A DNA stretch of 35,641 nt from Bacillota bacterium. GTDB lineage: Bacteria > Bacillota > Clostridia > Peptostreptococcales > Anaerovoracaceae. Below, one piece after another: positions 8,438 to 15,544 of this stretch; the stretch's first letter is position 1; every line of letters begins with the position of its first letter. Below the pieces are notes generated by a model. The model was given only the letters and a program-made list of their open reading frames with translations. It did not search any database and was not told the origin of the DNA. The translations under genes and the position numbers were made by a program. The DNA is taken from the NCBI GenBank assembly GCA_017433375.1, contig JAFRHG010000025.1, positions 1-35,641 on the forward strand, written 5' to 3'.

Positions 8438-8464
8438 CGTGGTCGCTTTGCAGGCGACCACGTT
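8438..8464 (-). terminator. Terminator of the SAH/cysteine operon
   Basis: ACGTGGTCGC (8438-8447) and its complement (8455-8464) form a 10-bp stem with a 7-base loop. On the minus strand it is followed by CCTTTTGCC. It lies 55 bp beyond the stop of the desulfidase-like gene and upstream of the ADP-ribosylglycohydrolase gene. Confidence 0.75.
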
Positions 8465-8518
8465 ACAGTATACCATAGCATTTGGGGAATGGATCGATTG
8501 GATGGGATGACCGGCGGC

Positions 8519-9799
8519 CTATTTGACCATCATGCGGATGATCTCCGCGTTGGTGTCGTGCATGGCCACCCGGCCCAGATGACCGTAGTTGCGGATGGTG
8601 TTCTCCACGCCCTTGAGCACCAGGCCTTCGCCGCTGATGAACTCCTGCCCTTCCTGATACATCTCGTATCCCATCAGGCCGGACTCCACGGCGATAGCGA
8701 TCTTGGCCGCGCAGGACGCCTTGGCCCCGTCGCAGACGATGCCCGAGGAAATGGCCAGGGTGTTGACGATGGTGTGGGAGATGGTTTTCCGGTCGCCGCC
8801 TTTCAGAAAGGCAATCCCGGCTGCGGCACCGGCGCCGGCGATGACCACGCCGCAGTATGCCGACAGTCTTCCGATGCCGGTCTTGGCGTGCAGGGTCACC
8901 AGATTGGAAAGGAGAAGTCCCCGGTACAGCTCTTCCCGGGAAAGGCCCATGTCCTCCGCGTAGACGATGACGGGAAGGGATGTGGTCAGGCCCTGGTTGC
9001 CGCTGCCCGAGTTGATCACCACAGGGAGTTCGCAGCCGCCCATCCGGGCATCGGATCCCGCGGCGGCGATTGCCTTTGCACGGACCCTGACGCTGTCCGG
9101 GTTGGACCGGAGGATCACCTTGCCGATGTTCGCCCCGAAGTCTTTGGCGAGGCCCTCTTCGGCGATGGCTTTGTTGCAGGCGATCTGGTTCTCCAGGATG
9201 TCCTCCAAGTCGGACAGGTCGCAGGTTTTCGCAAAGTCATAAACGTCGGCGATGTTCAGCAGGTCATAGTCGGGCATGTCCTCATCGGATGCCTCCGGAT
9301 CGGCGCTCCCCTTTTCGTAGATGAGGCTGCCGTCCTTCTCCATGGAAATGATGTTGGTGTGCTCGTCCTGGATGTGGACCTTCGCGGAATGCCCCTCGGC
9401 GTAGACGGTGATCTCCACGTCCAGAAGGCGCTCGGAATCCAAAGGTTCCACCCTGATGTCCGCGCTGTTCAGATAGGGTTCGATCCGGTCCTTCACCTCC
9501 CGGGAGATGTCGGCGATGACCAGCAGGTCCGCGTCCTCATCTCCGCCCAGAATGCCGGCGGCAGCAGCGGCCTGAATGCCCCGGCGCCCGTCGGTGTTGG
9601 GCACCACCACGCTCTTGACGTTCTTGATGATGTTGCCGCTGGCCCGGATCTCCACCCGGTCCGGGACCGTGCCCAGAATGCTCCGCGCTTTGGCCGCGCA
9701 GAAAGCGATGGCGATGGGCTCGGTGCAGCCCATGGCGCAGATCAGTTCCCGCCGAAGGATCTCGACGTAGGTCTGGTAGGTTTTGCTCTCCCGGTTCAT
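8519..9799 (-). CDS. cyuA: UPF0597-family L-cysteine desulfidase-like protein
   Basis: A 426-residue protein of the CyuA/YhaM (UPF0597, serine dehydratase alpha-like) family. Members use a [4Fe-4S] cluster to split L-cysteine into pyruvate, ammonia and sulfide. Cluster-type cysteines are visible: ICAMGCTEP (Cys21, Cys25), AYCGVVIAGAG, and GIVCDGAKASCAAKIA near residue 360. The INSGSGNQG motif and the small-residue-rich helices also fit. AGGAGA sits six bases before ATG 9799. It lies 18 bp after the AhcY-like gene, so the sulfur amino acid released there (homocysteine, or cysteine made from it) may be its substrate; this is inference. The gene symbol is by family resemblance only. Confidence 0.85.
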   Translation of the reverse strand: MNRESKTYQTYVEILRRELICAMGCTEPIAIAFCAAKARSILGTVPDRVEIRASGNIIKNVKSVVVPNTDGRRGIQAAAAAGILGGDEDADLLVIADISREVKDRIEPYLNSADIRVEPLDSERLLDVEITVYAEGHSAKVHIQDEHTNIISMEKDGSLIYEKGSADPEASDEDMPDYDLLNIADVYDFAKTCDLSDLEDILENQIACNKAIAEEGLAKDFGANIGKVILRSNPDSVRVRAKAIAAAGSDARMGGCELPVVINSGSGNQGLTTSLPVIVYAEDMGLSREELYRGLLLSNLVTLHAKTGIGRLSAYCGVVIAGAGAAAGIAFLKGGDRKTISHTIVNTLAISSGIVCDGAKASCAAKIAIAVESGLMGYEMYQEGQEFISGEGLVLKGVENTIRNYGHLGRVAMHDTNAEIIRMMVK

Positions 9800-9817
9800 A
9801 GCATTCTCCTTCCCGGT

Positions 9818-11062
9818 TCAGAAGTTCCAGCTGTCGATGTAGGCCTGCTGCTCTTCGGTCAGATGGTCGATGGAGGTGCCCAGGAAGCGGAGCTTTCTCT
9901 CCGCGACCTCCCGGTCGATCTCCTCGGGAACCACGTTGAGCATGGGCAGTTTCTCGTCCTTATGGTCCGCCAGGTATTTGGCGCAGAGGGCCTGGATGGA
10001 AAAGCTCATGTCCATGATCTCCGCCGGGTGGCCGTCTCCCGCGGCCAGATTGACCAGCCGGCCTTCCGCCAGCACATTGACCGAGCGGCCGCCCGGAAGA
10101 TAATATCCCATGATGCTGTCCCGGCGGGGGACCGCTTTCTCCGCGATCTTCTCCAGTCCTTCCATATCGATTTCCACGTTGAAGTGTCCGGCGTTGCAGA
10201 CGATGGCTCCATCCTTCATGGAGAGAATGTGCTCCGGGGTAATCACGTCCCGGCATCCGGTGACGGTCACGAAGAAGTCGCCGATCTTCGCCGCCTCCTC
10301 CATGGGCAGCACTTCAAAGCCGTCCATGATGGCCTCGATGGCTTTGATGGGATCGATCTCCGTCACGAATACCCGGGCGCCCAGGCCCTTCGCCCGCATG
10401 GCGACGCCTTTGCCGCACCAGCCGTAGCCGGCCACGACCACCTTCTTGCCCGCCACGATGAGGTTCGTCGTCCGGTTGATGCCGTTCCAGACGGACTGGC
10501 CCGTGCCGTAACGGTTGTCAAAAAGGAATTTGCACTGGGCGTTGTTGACCATCATCATGGGGATCTGGAGCTGCCCCGCGGCATCCATTGCCTTTAACCG
10601 GTGGATGCCCGTGGTCGTCTCCTCGCAGCCGCCGATCACGCCGGGAATCAGATCCCGGTAGACGGTGTGCATCAGTGTGATCAGATCGCCGCCGTCGTCG
10701 ACGATGATCTGGGGACCCTTCTCCAGCACGCTGGACAGGTGCCGGTTGTATTCCTCATCGGACTCTCCCCGCCAGGCGAAGACATTCACTCCCCGCGCCG
10801 CCAGGGCGGCCGCCACATCGTCCTGTGTGGACAGGGGATTGCAGCCCGTGGCGAAGACCTCCGCGCCGCCGTCGTGGACGACCGTGGCCAGATAAGCGGT
10901 CTTGGCCTCCATGTGGACGGACAGGGCCACTTTCAGTCCCTGGAAGGGTTTCGTTTTTTTGAAGTCCTCGTGGATGCTCCGCAGGACCGGCATATGATCC
11001 GTGACCCACTGGATCTTCCGTTCTCCCGATGGGGCAAGATTCTTGTCACGTACTTCGCTCAT
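9818..11062 (-). CDS. ahcY: S-adenosylhomocysteine hydrolase-like enzyme, possibly S-inosylhomocysteine hydrolase
   Basis: A 414-residue NAD-dependent hydrolase. The core motifs are present: IIVDDGGDL, CEETTTGIHRL, NNAQCKFLFDNRYG, the Rossmann loop VVVAGYGWCGKGVA, and CNAGHFNVEIDM. It has the short archaeal/Thermotoga-type C-terminus (SIDHLTEEQ to the end) and lacks the KPxxYRY tail of the eukaryotic type. The adenine-site motif, usually HMTVET, reads HMEAKT (residues 50-55). Together with a SAH deaminase gene directly upstream, this suggests that the true substrate may be S-inosylhomocysteine. AAAGGA lies eight bases before ATG 11062; the gap to the deaminase gene is 54 bp. The reaction releases homocysteine plus the nucleoside and recycles the product of methylation. 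Confidence 0.88.
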   Translation of the reverse strand: MSEVRDKNLAPSGERKIQWVTDHMPVLRSIHEDFKKTKPFQGLKVALSVHMEAKTAYLATVVHDGGAEVFATGCNPLSTQDDVAAALAARGVNVFAWRGESDEEYNRHLSSVLEKGPQIIVDDGGDLITLMHTVYRDLIPGVIGGCEETTTGIHRLKAMDAAGQLQIPMMMVNNAQCKFLFDNRYGTGQSVWNGINRTTNLIVAGKKVVVAGYGWCGKGVAMRAKGLGARVFVTEIDPIKAIEAIMDGFEVLPMEEAAKIGDFFVTVTGCRDVITPEHILSMKDGAIVCNAGHFNVEIDMEGLEKIAEKAVPRRDSIMGYYLPGGRSVNVLAEGRLVNLAAGDGHPAEIMDMSFSIQALCAKYLADHKDEKLPMLNVVPEEIDREVAERKLRFLGTSIDHLTEEQQAYIDSWNF

Positions 11063-11116
11063 GGTTATATTCCTTTCCCTGTTTCGTTGACTTTGTATTC
11101 TCCGCAGCCGCGGGGG

Positions 11117-12394
11117 CTAAAACCCGCTGACCGCCCGGGCGACCTCCCCGTTCACCCGCTCCTCGTCGATGGTCATCAGCCGGCGGTCCCTCATGAGGAT
11201 CTCCCCGTTGACGATGGTGTCCGTTACCTCAAAGCCCGTCGACGAATAGGCGAGGGCCGCCTTCATGCTGTGCTTCGGCTGGAAGTTGGGGGCCTCCTCA
11301 TCCAGCAGGATCAGATCGGCCAGCCGTCCCTTTTCGACGCGGCCGCCTTCATCGGCCAGGCCCGCCGCCCGATATCCGCCGTCCAGAGCAACCTTCAGGG
11401 TCTCCTCCGCCGTCAGGGCCAGGCAGTCCAGGTTCGCGCCCTTCTGGGTCAGGGTCAAAAGCCCCATCTCCCGGAACATGTTCAGCGCGTTGTTGCTGGA
11501 CGCGCCGTCGGTGCCCAGGCCGACGCAGATCCCTTCCTTCAGCATCCGGGCGACCGGCGCGAATCCGTTGCCCAGCTTCATGTTGCTGGCCGGGTTCGTC
11601 ACCACGGTCACATTCGGATCGCAAAGGCTCTCCATGTCCTCATCCGTCAGGTGGACGCAGTGGGCCAGGATGACCGGCACGTGGAAAAGGCCCAGGCTTT
11701 TAACGTAGGCCACCGGGCTCATCCCGTGCTCCTTCATGCAGCTGTCATATTCAAATTGGGTCTCCGCCAGATGCATATTGATGGGGAGTTGCCTTTCCGC
11801 GGCGAGCTCGCCCACATACCGGAGAAAGTCCTCGCCGCAGGTGTAGATGGCGTGGGGCCCCAGCCCGAACCGGACGTGGGCCTTCGGCTCGCTCTTCGCG
11901 TACTCGATTTCCTCGAAAGCCTCCCGCAGCCTGCGCTGTCCGCCCTCATCCCTGCGGTCTTCGCCGACCACTCCCCGGGTGATGAACGCCCGGATTCCGC
12001 TGTCCGCGCAGGCCCGGACGCACGTGTTGGGGAACATGTGCATGTCGATGAAGCAGGTGGTGCCGGTCCGGATCATTTCCGTGATCGAAAGCATGGTCCC
12101 CCAGTAGGCCTGCTCCGGCGTCATCCTGCCCTCCAGGGGATCGATCTTCCCGAACAGCCACTCCTCAAAAGGCAGGTCGTCGGCATAGTTCCGGAAGACG
12201 GACATGTAGGCGTGGGTGTGGGCGTTGACCAGCCCGGGCATGCACAGCCTGTGCGACCCGTCGATGGTCACCTCCGGCGTGAAGCCCTCCGGCTTCTCAT
12301 CGATGCCGGCGATGCGGCTGCCGGATATATATACATCCCTCCGCACTCCCCTTTCGTCGTCGAGGAGACGGACGTTGCTGATCAGTATGTTCAT
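11117..12394 (-). CDS. mtaD: MtaD-like amidohydrolase (SAH / methylthioadenosine deaminase family)
   Basis: A 425-residue amidohydrolase-superfamily protein. Metal and catalytic motifs in order: PGLVNAHTHAYMS, NMHLAETQFEYD, VILAHCVHL, and GTDGASSNNALNMFREM, ending with the usual composite beta-sandwich piece (GRLADLILLDEEAPNF). The group deaminates SAH, methylthioadenosine or 5'-deoxyadenosine. In methanogens and some thermophiles, deamination of SAH comes before hydrolysis of S-inosylhomocysteine. The start is ATG 12394, with AGGAGA at seven bases; a longer frame to 12445 would begin upstream of the promoter. The neighbouring AhcY-like gene supports a joint SAH-recycling role. Confidence 0.87.
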   Translation of the reverse strand: MNILISNVRLLDDERGVRRDVYISGSRIAGIDEKPEGFTPEVTIDGSHRLCMPGLVNAHTHAYMSVFRNYADDLPFEEWLFGKIDPLEGRMTPEQAYWGTMLSITEMIRTGTTCFIDMHMFPNTCVRACADSGIRAFITRGVVGEDRRDEGGQRRLREAFEEIEYAKSEPKAHVRFGLGPHAIYTCGEDFLRYVGELAAERQLPINMHLAETQFEYDSCMKEHGMSPVAYVKSLGLFHVPVILAHCVHLTDEDMESLCDPNVTVVTNPASNMKLGNGFAPVARMLKEGICVGLGTDGASSNNALNMFREMGLLTLTQKGANLDCLALTAEETLKVALDGGYRAAGLADEGGRVEKGRLADLILLDEEAPNFQPKHSMKAALAYSSTGFEVTDTIVNGEILMRDRRLMTIDEERVNGEVARAVSGF

Positions 12395-12412
12395 TGGTTG
12401 TTCTCCTGAATT

Positions 12413-12421
12413 ATTATACCA
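12413..12421 (-). promoter_or_regulatory. Extended -10 promoter of the SAH deaminase gene
   Basis: The minus strand reads TGGTATAAT here, the same extended -10 as upstream of the kinase at 4045. It lies 19 bp before the start at 12394 and after the stop of the cupin gene, so mtaD-ahcY-cyuA can be transcribed apart from the cupin gene. Confidence 0.7.
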
Positions 12422-12464
12422 TACCGTGCATCCAATAGTGTTCACAGAACTGGGTGCCGAGGGA

Positions 12465-12938
12465 TCAGTCCCCGTAGGCCAGGTGCTTCACTGCATCGTA
12501 ATGCTCCCCGTATTTCATGCTGATCTCGGCCCGACCCACCAGGCGGAAACCGGCGTATTGGAAGTTTGGCGTGGTCGCGCAGGAGATGAAGGTGTATCCC
12601 TCCGGGTCCAGGTTTTCCGCGGCGAAAATCCGACCCTTCGGGATCACGACCATTGCCCGTTCACCCTTCTGGGGATCCCCGCCGAGGAGGAACTCCTCCT
12701 TCCCCTCCTCGGAAAGCGCGGTGATCTTCAGCCCGCAGCCCTCGTGATAGTACCAGATCTCATCGCAGTCGATCACGTGAAAACGGGACACCTCCCCCGG
12801 CTCCAGCAGAAAGTAGATGCTGCCGGCCAGGGGCCGTCCATCCTGCTCAAAGGGCGCCGTGTACACCTCGGCAAAGGACCCTCCCTCCACATGACTGACC
12901 AGTCCATAAACTTCTTTCAGATATTCCGTTCGTTTCAT
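12465..12938 (-). CDS. Cupin_5 (DUF985) family protein
   Basis: A 157-residue single-domain cupin of the Cupin_5/DUF985 type: EGGSFAEVYTA, SIYFLLEPGEVSRFHVIDCDE (metal or ligand strand), IWYYHEGCGLKI, and FISCATTPNFQYAGFRLV. The biochemical role of this family is not settled; sugar epimerase-like or regulatory roles have been proposed. The start at 12938 follows a purine-rich stretch (GAGAGG) at seven bases; the frame remains open to 13004 but would include a Pro/Ala/Gly-rich tail without homology. It precedes the SAH operon in the same direction, and the half-site array at 13034-13286 lies directly upstream. Confidence 0.8.
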   Translation of the reverse strand: MKRTEYLKEVYGLVSHVEGGSFAEVYTAPFEQDGRPLAGSIYFLLEPGEVSRFHVIDCDEIWYYHEGCGLKITALSEEGKEEFLLGGDPQKGERAMVVIPKGRIFAAENLDPEGYTFISCATTPNFQYAGFRLVGRAEISMKYGEHYDAVKHLAYGD

Positions 12939-12978
12939 CTCTCTGCCTCTCCCTTTCTCTGTCTGTTCCAGCCTGCCC

Positions 12979-13022
12979 GCCGCGGGCCGGGCAGCGTTCT
13001 GCATCCCTGCCGCGGGCCGGGC
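12979..13022. repeat. GC-rich 14-bp direct repeat
   Basis: GCCGCGGGCCGGGC occurs at 12979-12992 and 13009-13022, 30 bp apart, between the cupin start and the half-site array. Each copy contains a GC-rich dyad. Nothing else in this stretch is recognised. Confidence 0.6.
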
Positions 13023-13033
13023 GGACCGGGACT

Positions 13034-13286
13034 GGTGTATAACATGCCTTGTTGGAATTATTCATTCACCAATACCGCTTTTTCAGCCGTTAAAAATTAT
13101 AGTTATTTCCATTTTGTGAATAAAAACGTCCGCAATTTGAATCCATACACCATTTTCTCAAAAAGTGGTGTATCGCCCCGTGGGAATTGCCTTTTTATTC
13201 ACAGAGGCAGCCGAAAAGGGCATTTTCGGATGGGGAATCCGGCCGACTGGTGTATTTGAAGCAACAGGGGCGGCCAGATATTCACC
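13034..13286. repeat. Eight-half-site nested inverted array, copy 1
   Basis: Half-sites alternate in direction: GGTGTAT 13034, ATTCACC 13064, TGTGAAT 13115, ATACACC 13145, GGTGTAT 13167, ATTCACA 13197, GGTGTAT 13249, ATTCACC 13280. Start-to-start offsets are 30, 51, 30, 22, 30, 52, 31, symmetric about the centre. Sites 3 and 6 extend to an 11-bp perfect inverted repeat (13116-13126 with 13192-13202), and sites 4 and 5 form a central hairpin. The 23-24 bp between paired half-sites differ from pair to pair. A TTGCCTTT copy (13187) lies inside the third pair. The array lies between a GNAT gene and the cupin gene, upstream of the latter. Copy 2 is at 33291. Confidence 0.9.
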
Positions 13287-13330
13287 AGCGCCGTCTGGAT
13301 GATCGTTTTACTAAACCGCGTAGAAGCAGA

Positions 13331-13582
13331 TCACTCGTGCTTCTCCAGCCATTTGACCGCGTAGGAGCAGGTTGCCCGGACCTGGCCGCCCTGACTGCGG
13401 ATGTCATCCACCGCTGCCTGCACCAGCTTGCCGGCGATCCCCTGCCCCTGCAGGCTGCCGTCAACGATGGTGTGCTCGATGGTGAACACACCGGGTTTCC
13501 GCTGGGGGAAGGTGATCTCCGCGACCACCTTTCCATTCTCGTCCGTTCCGTAGATTCTTTCCGGTTCGTGTATGAATTCCAT
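13331..13582 (-). CDS. Short GNAT-like N-acetyltransferase (YjdJ/Gcn5-like type)
   Basis: An 83-residue protein of the minimal GNAT type: VVAEITFPQRKPGVFTIEHT, then the acetyl-CoA loop SLQGQGIAGKLVQAAVDDIR (Q-x-x-G-x-A) and a final YAVKWLEKHE. Such mini-acetyltransferases bind acetyl-CoA; their substrates are mostly unknown. ATG 13582 has AAGGAGG nine bases upstream. It follows the larger GNAT gene by 40 bp and probably shares its transcript. The half-site array begins 45 bp beyond its stop. Confidence 0.85.
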   Translation of the reverse strand: MEFIHEPERIYGTDENGKVVAEITFPQRKPGVFTIEHTIVDGSLQGQGIAGKLVQAAVDDIRSQGGQVRATCSYAVKWLEKHE

Positions 13583-13622
13583 TTATTCAGTCCTCCTTGT
13601 CGTCGTGCTCATCCGGCGCGGC

Positions 13623-14144
13623 TCAGAGCTTTTTCTCGATGAGCACCAGGTCCACTCCGGGGATTCCGTTGAACACCGTGGGCACGGTGCCGATCTCCCG
13701 GTAGCCGTGCTTCCGGTAAAAGTCCCTGGCCGCTTCATTCCGGGCGTTGGTGTCCAGGCGCAGGTACGGGCATCCCTGTTCCCGGGCGTAGTTTTCGTAG
13801 AATTTTAGAAAGGCAACGCCAAGGCCCCGCTCCCCGGTCTTTCGGGAGACGATCAGGGTATGCAGCACCATGACTTCCCGGTCCGGGGCCGGATACTTCC
13901 AGTTGCCTTTGGCATAGACGTCGACCTGGATCTGGTTGATGATTCCCGTGCCCACGATCCGGCCGTCCTTATCCTCCTGCACGAACATGTCGCCCCGGGC
14001 CACCGCGCTCTCCGCGGTCCCGCGCACCGGGTACACGTCCCGCAGCCAGCCGGTCGTGGTCTCGCCGGCTTCCTCCCGGGAATGGATCTCCTCGTAGAGA
14101 TCCGCGATGGCGGGGATGTCCGCCGGGGTTGCCTTTCTGATCAT
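13623..14144 (-). CDS. GNAT family N-acetyltransferase
   Basis: A 173-residue single GNAT domain: MIRKATPADIPAIADLYEEI at the N-terminus, VMVLHTLIVSRKTGERGLGV (acetyl-CoA loop R-x-x-G-x-G region), then LRLDTNARNEAARDFYRKHG near the end. The acceptor is unknown. The start is uncertain. ATG 14144 has no close binding site, whereas an in-frame TTG at 14153 has GGGAGG nine bases upstream, and that GGGAGG lies inside a hairpin (14162-14202). A TTG start would add three residues. It is followed by a second, smaller GNAT gene. Confidence 0.85.
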   Translation of the reverse strand: MIRKATPADIPAIADLYEEIHSREEAGETTTGWLRDVYPVRGTAESAVARGDMFVQEDKDGRIVGTGIINQIQVDVYAKGNWKYPAPDREVMVLHTLIVSRKTGERGLGVAFLKFYENYAREQGCPYLRLDTNARNEAARDFYRKHGYREIGTVPTVFNGIPGVDLVLIEKKL

Positions 14145-14161
14145 CGTTGACAAAATTAATA

Positions 14162-14202
14162 TCCTCCCTGTGATATGTGCTTCCATCATACCACAGGGAG
14201 GA
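14162..14202 (-). promoter_or_regulatory. Hairpin containing the binding site of the GNAT gene; may also terminate the upstream gene
   Basis: TCCTCCCTGTG (14162-14172) pairs perfectly over 11 bp with 14192-14202, leaving a 19-base loop. On the minus strand the 3' arm is the GGGAGG that would serve the GNAT gene, followed by ATATTAATTTTG. The hairpin could act as a weak terminator for the small gene at 14219 or mask the binding site. Confidence 0.6.
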
Positions 14203-14218
14203 CCGTAATGGGTGGTTT

Positions 14219-14437
14219 CTATGCCGGATCCGGTGCAGGTTCCTCGGTCTCCGTGACCTCCGCTTCGCCTTCCGGATCACCCGCTTCCTCTTCCGGATCG
14301 TATTCGATCAGATCCGGATCCACGTCCTGGAACAGGTAGTCCAGTGTCTTTCCGACGGCGTACAGTGTCAGACCGCAGAATGCAACGGCGGCACCCACCG
14401 CCAGGATTGACTTTCCAGCCATTGCTTCCTTAATCAT
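14219..14437 (-). CDS. Small single-pass membrane protein with acidic tail (paralogue at 22486)
   Basis: A 72-residue protein of unknown function. Residues about 10-30 form one membrane helix (ILAVGAAVAFCGLTLYAVG); the last 35 residues are very acidic (EYDPEEEAGDPEGEAE). It shares FCGLTLYA and the block LFxDVDPDxIE with the protein at 22486-22671, so the two are paralogues. ATG 14437 has AAAGGGG eight bases upstream; the GTG at 14446 is too close to that site. It lies after a DUF1232-like small protein gene in the same direction. I do not know the family. Confidence 0.75.
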   Translation of the reverse strand: MIKEAMAGKSILAVGAAVAFCGLTLYAVGKTLDYLFQDVDPDLIEYDPEEEAGDPEGEAEVTETEEPAPDPA

Positions 14438-14489
14438 TCCGTTCACCCCTTTCTTTTGTATTCCCGTCCCCGATAAGGGCGGGCGCTGT

Positions 14490-14666
14490 TCAGTAGTCCC
14501 TTTCTACCCTGATATACTCCTGATCCCTGTTTTCCTTAGCGCCGGCGACCAGCGTGGAAAGCACTGTGCTCGCCAGGAGGACAAGCACATCATCCGCCGG
14601 TCCAACGAACAGGTCAGGAGCCACGCAGTAACATATTGCTCCCAAAAGAATCAATAGTCTTTTCAT
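14490..14666 (-). CDS. Small DUF1232/YkvA-like membrane protein
   Basis: A 58-residue protein with two hydrophobic stretches: LLILLGAICYCVAPDL and PADDVLVLLASTVLSTLVAG. The CVAPDLFVGPADDVLVLL block resembles the P-D-x-x-P-x-D-D core of DUF1232 (YkvA) proteins, though it is shorter than usual. ATG 14666 follows GGAGG at eight bases. The tail (KENRDQEYIRVERDY) is charged. The function is not known. A GC-rich hairpin (about 14466-14487) separates it from the next gene. Confidence 0.7.
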   Translation of the reverse strand: MKRLLILLGAICYCVAPDLFVGPADDVLVLLASTVLSTLVAGAKENRDQEYIRVERDY

Positions 14667-14757
14667 GACCCTCACCTCCGTTCGGTTTTCTCGACTATAC
14701 TCCTGTTTGCGTCTATATGATATCCCCCGGGCGTCCTTCAGAACATCGCAGAAAATG

Positions 14758-14789
14758 CGAAAAAAGGGCCGGTTACCCCGCAGCCCTTA
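14758..14789 (-). terminator. Intrinsic terminator of the 16072-14875 gene group
   Basis: On the minus strand an AAGGGC/GCCCTT stem with a GC-rich loop is followed by TTTTTTCGC (plus-strand A run at 14760-14765). It lies downstream of the basic small protein gene and ends that operon. A 10-bp direct repeat GCGCTAGCGG lies just upstream (14812-14821 and 14872-14881). Confidence 0.75.
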
Positions 14790-14874
14790 CGGATTCCGGC
14801 GGGCCTGCGCGGCGCTAGCGGATTGGACGGATCTGCGGCTGCGCCGGTGCTCGCTGATCGGATGAACCAGAGCG

Positions 14875-15135
14875 CTAGCGGCTGCGCGACCGCTTGAGGC
14901 GTAAAGAAAAGAGAGCCGGATCTGAATGATTGCATCGTTCCCGCTCCCTTTCCCGCTCGTATTCTCTTTTCCAGTTTTTCTTTCTCGGCCGGTCCTTCTC
15001 GGTCAGGTGCTTGCCGGTTCGGAATCCAGGAACCTGGTAAGCCTTAGCCAGCTCCGCCTTCTTCATGTCGATGACCATCTTTTTCTCCTGCTTCGGCGGA
15101 GCGGTCGGCACCGACTTCTTCCGTTTTCTGCTCAT
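14875..15135 (-). CDS. Small highly basic protein of unknown function
   Basis: An 86-residue Lys/Arg-rich protein: MSRKRKKSVPTAPPKQEKK at the start, a short middle part (MVIDMKKAELAKAYQVPGF), and a strongly charged end with alternating Glu-Arg. There is no signal peptide or membrane helix. It may bind nucleic acid or be disordered; I recognise no family. ATG 15135 has AAGG about nine bases upstream. A GTG at 15144 overlaps the stop of the preceding gene (15141-15143), so the genes are translationally linked. Confidence 0.55.
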   Translation of the reverse strand: MSRKRKKSVPTAPPKQEKKMVIDMKKAELAKAYQVPGFRTGKHLTEKDRPRKKNWKREYERERERERCNHSDPALFSLRLKRSRSR

Positions 15136-15140
15136 GTGCT

Positions 15141-15539
15141 TCACCTTCTTTTCTTGTTGTACTTTTCCGTTATGCGCTGAACCGCCTCTTCCGGAAGGTT
15201 CCTCAGATAGATCCTTCCCCGGGCCCCTGGATAATACTCCGCCACGATCCAGCTGTCAAGTTCCTCCGCCAGCGGCTGAAGGTCATCGTCCACCTCTTTC
15301 TCGTTGGCCGTCCGGGTCATGATCAGGCAGAACCGGTTCAGGTCCTCCGTCTTGAACAGGATCTCATAGGTCCCCGCGTACCGGACCTCGCCGGAGGACT
15401 TGTCGAATTTGCGGAGGATCTGCTTCCCCTCCGCGTCGTCCATCTGGAAAAACACGTCCGGGGAATCGATGTTCGCGTCGAATATCTTCATCACTACGTC
15501 CCTGAGGGGATCCTTCCTGTTTCGGTCAAACAGTTTCAT
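15141..15539 (-). CDS. Conserved-looking hypothetical cytoplasmic protein
   Basis: A 132-residue soluble protein I do not recognise. It begins MKLFDRNRKDPLRDVVMKIF and has alternating strands (VFFQMDDAEGKQIL, VRYAGTYEILFKT) and a central RFCLIMTRTANEKEVDDD. Codon use is like that of the neighbours. Its start lies six bases after the stop of the GNAT gene upstream, without a strong binding site of its own, so translation is probably coupled. Its stop overlaps a possible GTG start of the basic protein gene. Confidence 0.7.
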   Translation of the reverse strand: MKLFDRNRKDPLRDVVMKIFDANIDSPDVFFQMDDAEGKQILRKFDKSSGEVRYAGTYEILFKTEDLNRFCLIMTRTANEKEVDDDLQPLAEELDSWIVAEYYPGARGRIYLRNLPEEAVQRITEKYNKKRR

Positions 15540-15544
15540 CTTTC

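Noticed and set aside
8489-10597. A long plus-strand open frame antisense to the desulfidase and hydrolase genes
   Set aside because: High-GC codon bias makes antisense frames open. The translation is His/Asp/Gly/Val-rich without any domain, and the minus-strand genes have clear motifs and binding sites. The same holds for long antisense frames at 3936-5405, 10601-12409, 16957-19443, 22983-25640, 25721-27583 and 27487-30042.
13034-13286. CRISPR array
   Set aside because: The repeated units are 7 bp and alternate in direction, with unequal inter-unit gaps (44 and 15 bp). CRISPR repeats are longer, direct and evenly spaced, and no cas gene is present.
13034-13286. Integron attC or serine-resolvase res site
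   Set aside because: There are no GTTRRRY core sites as in attC, no cassette organisation and no integrase or resolvase gene nearby. The four-pair symmetric plan does not match three-site res regions.
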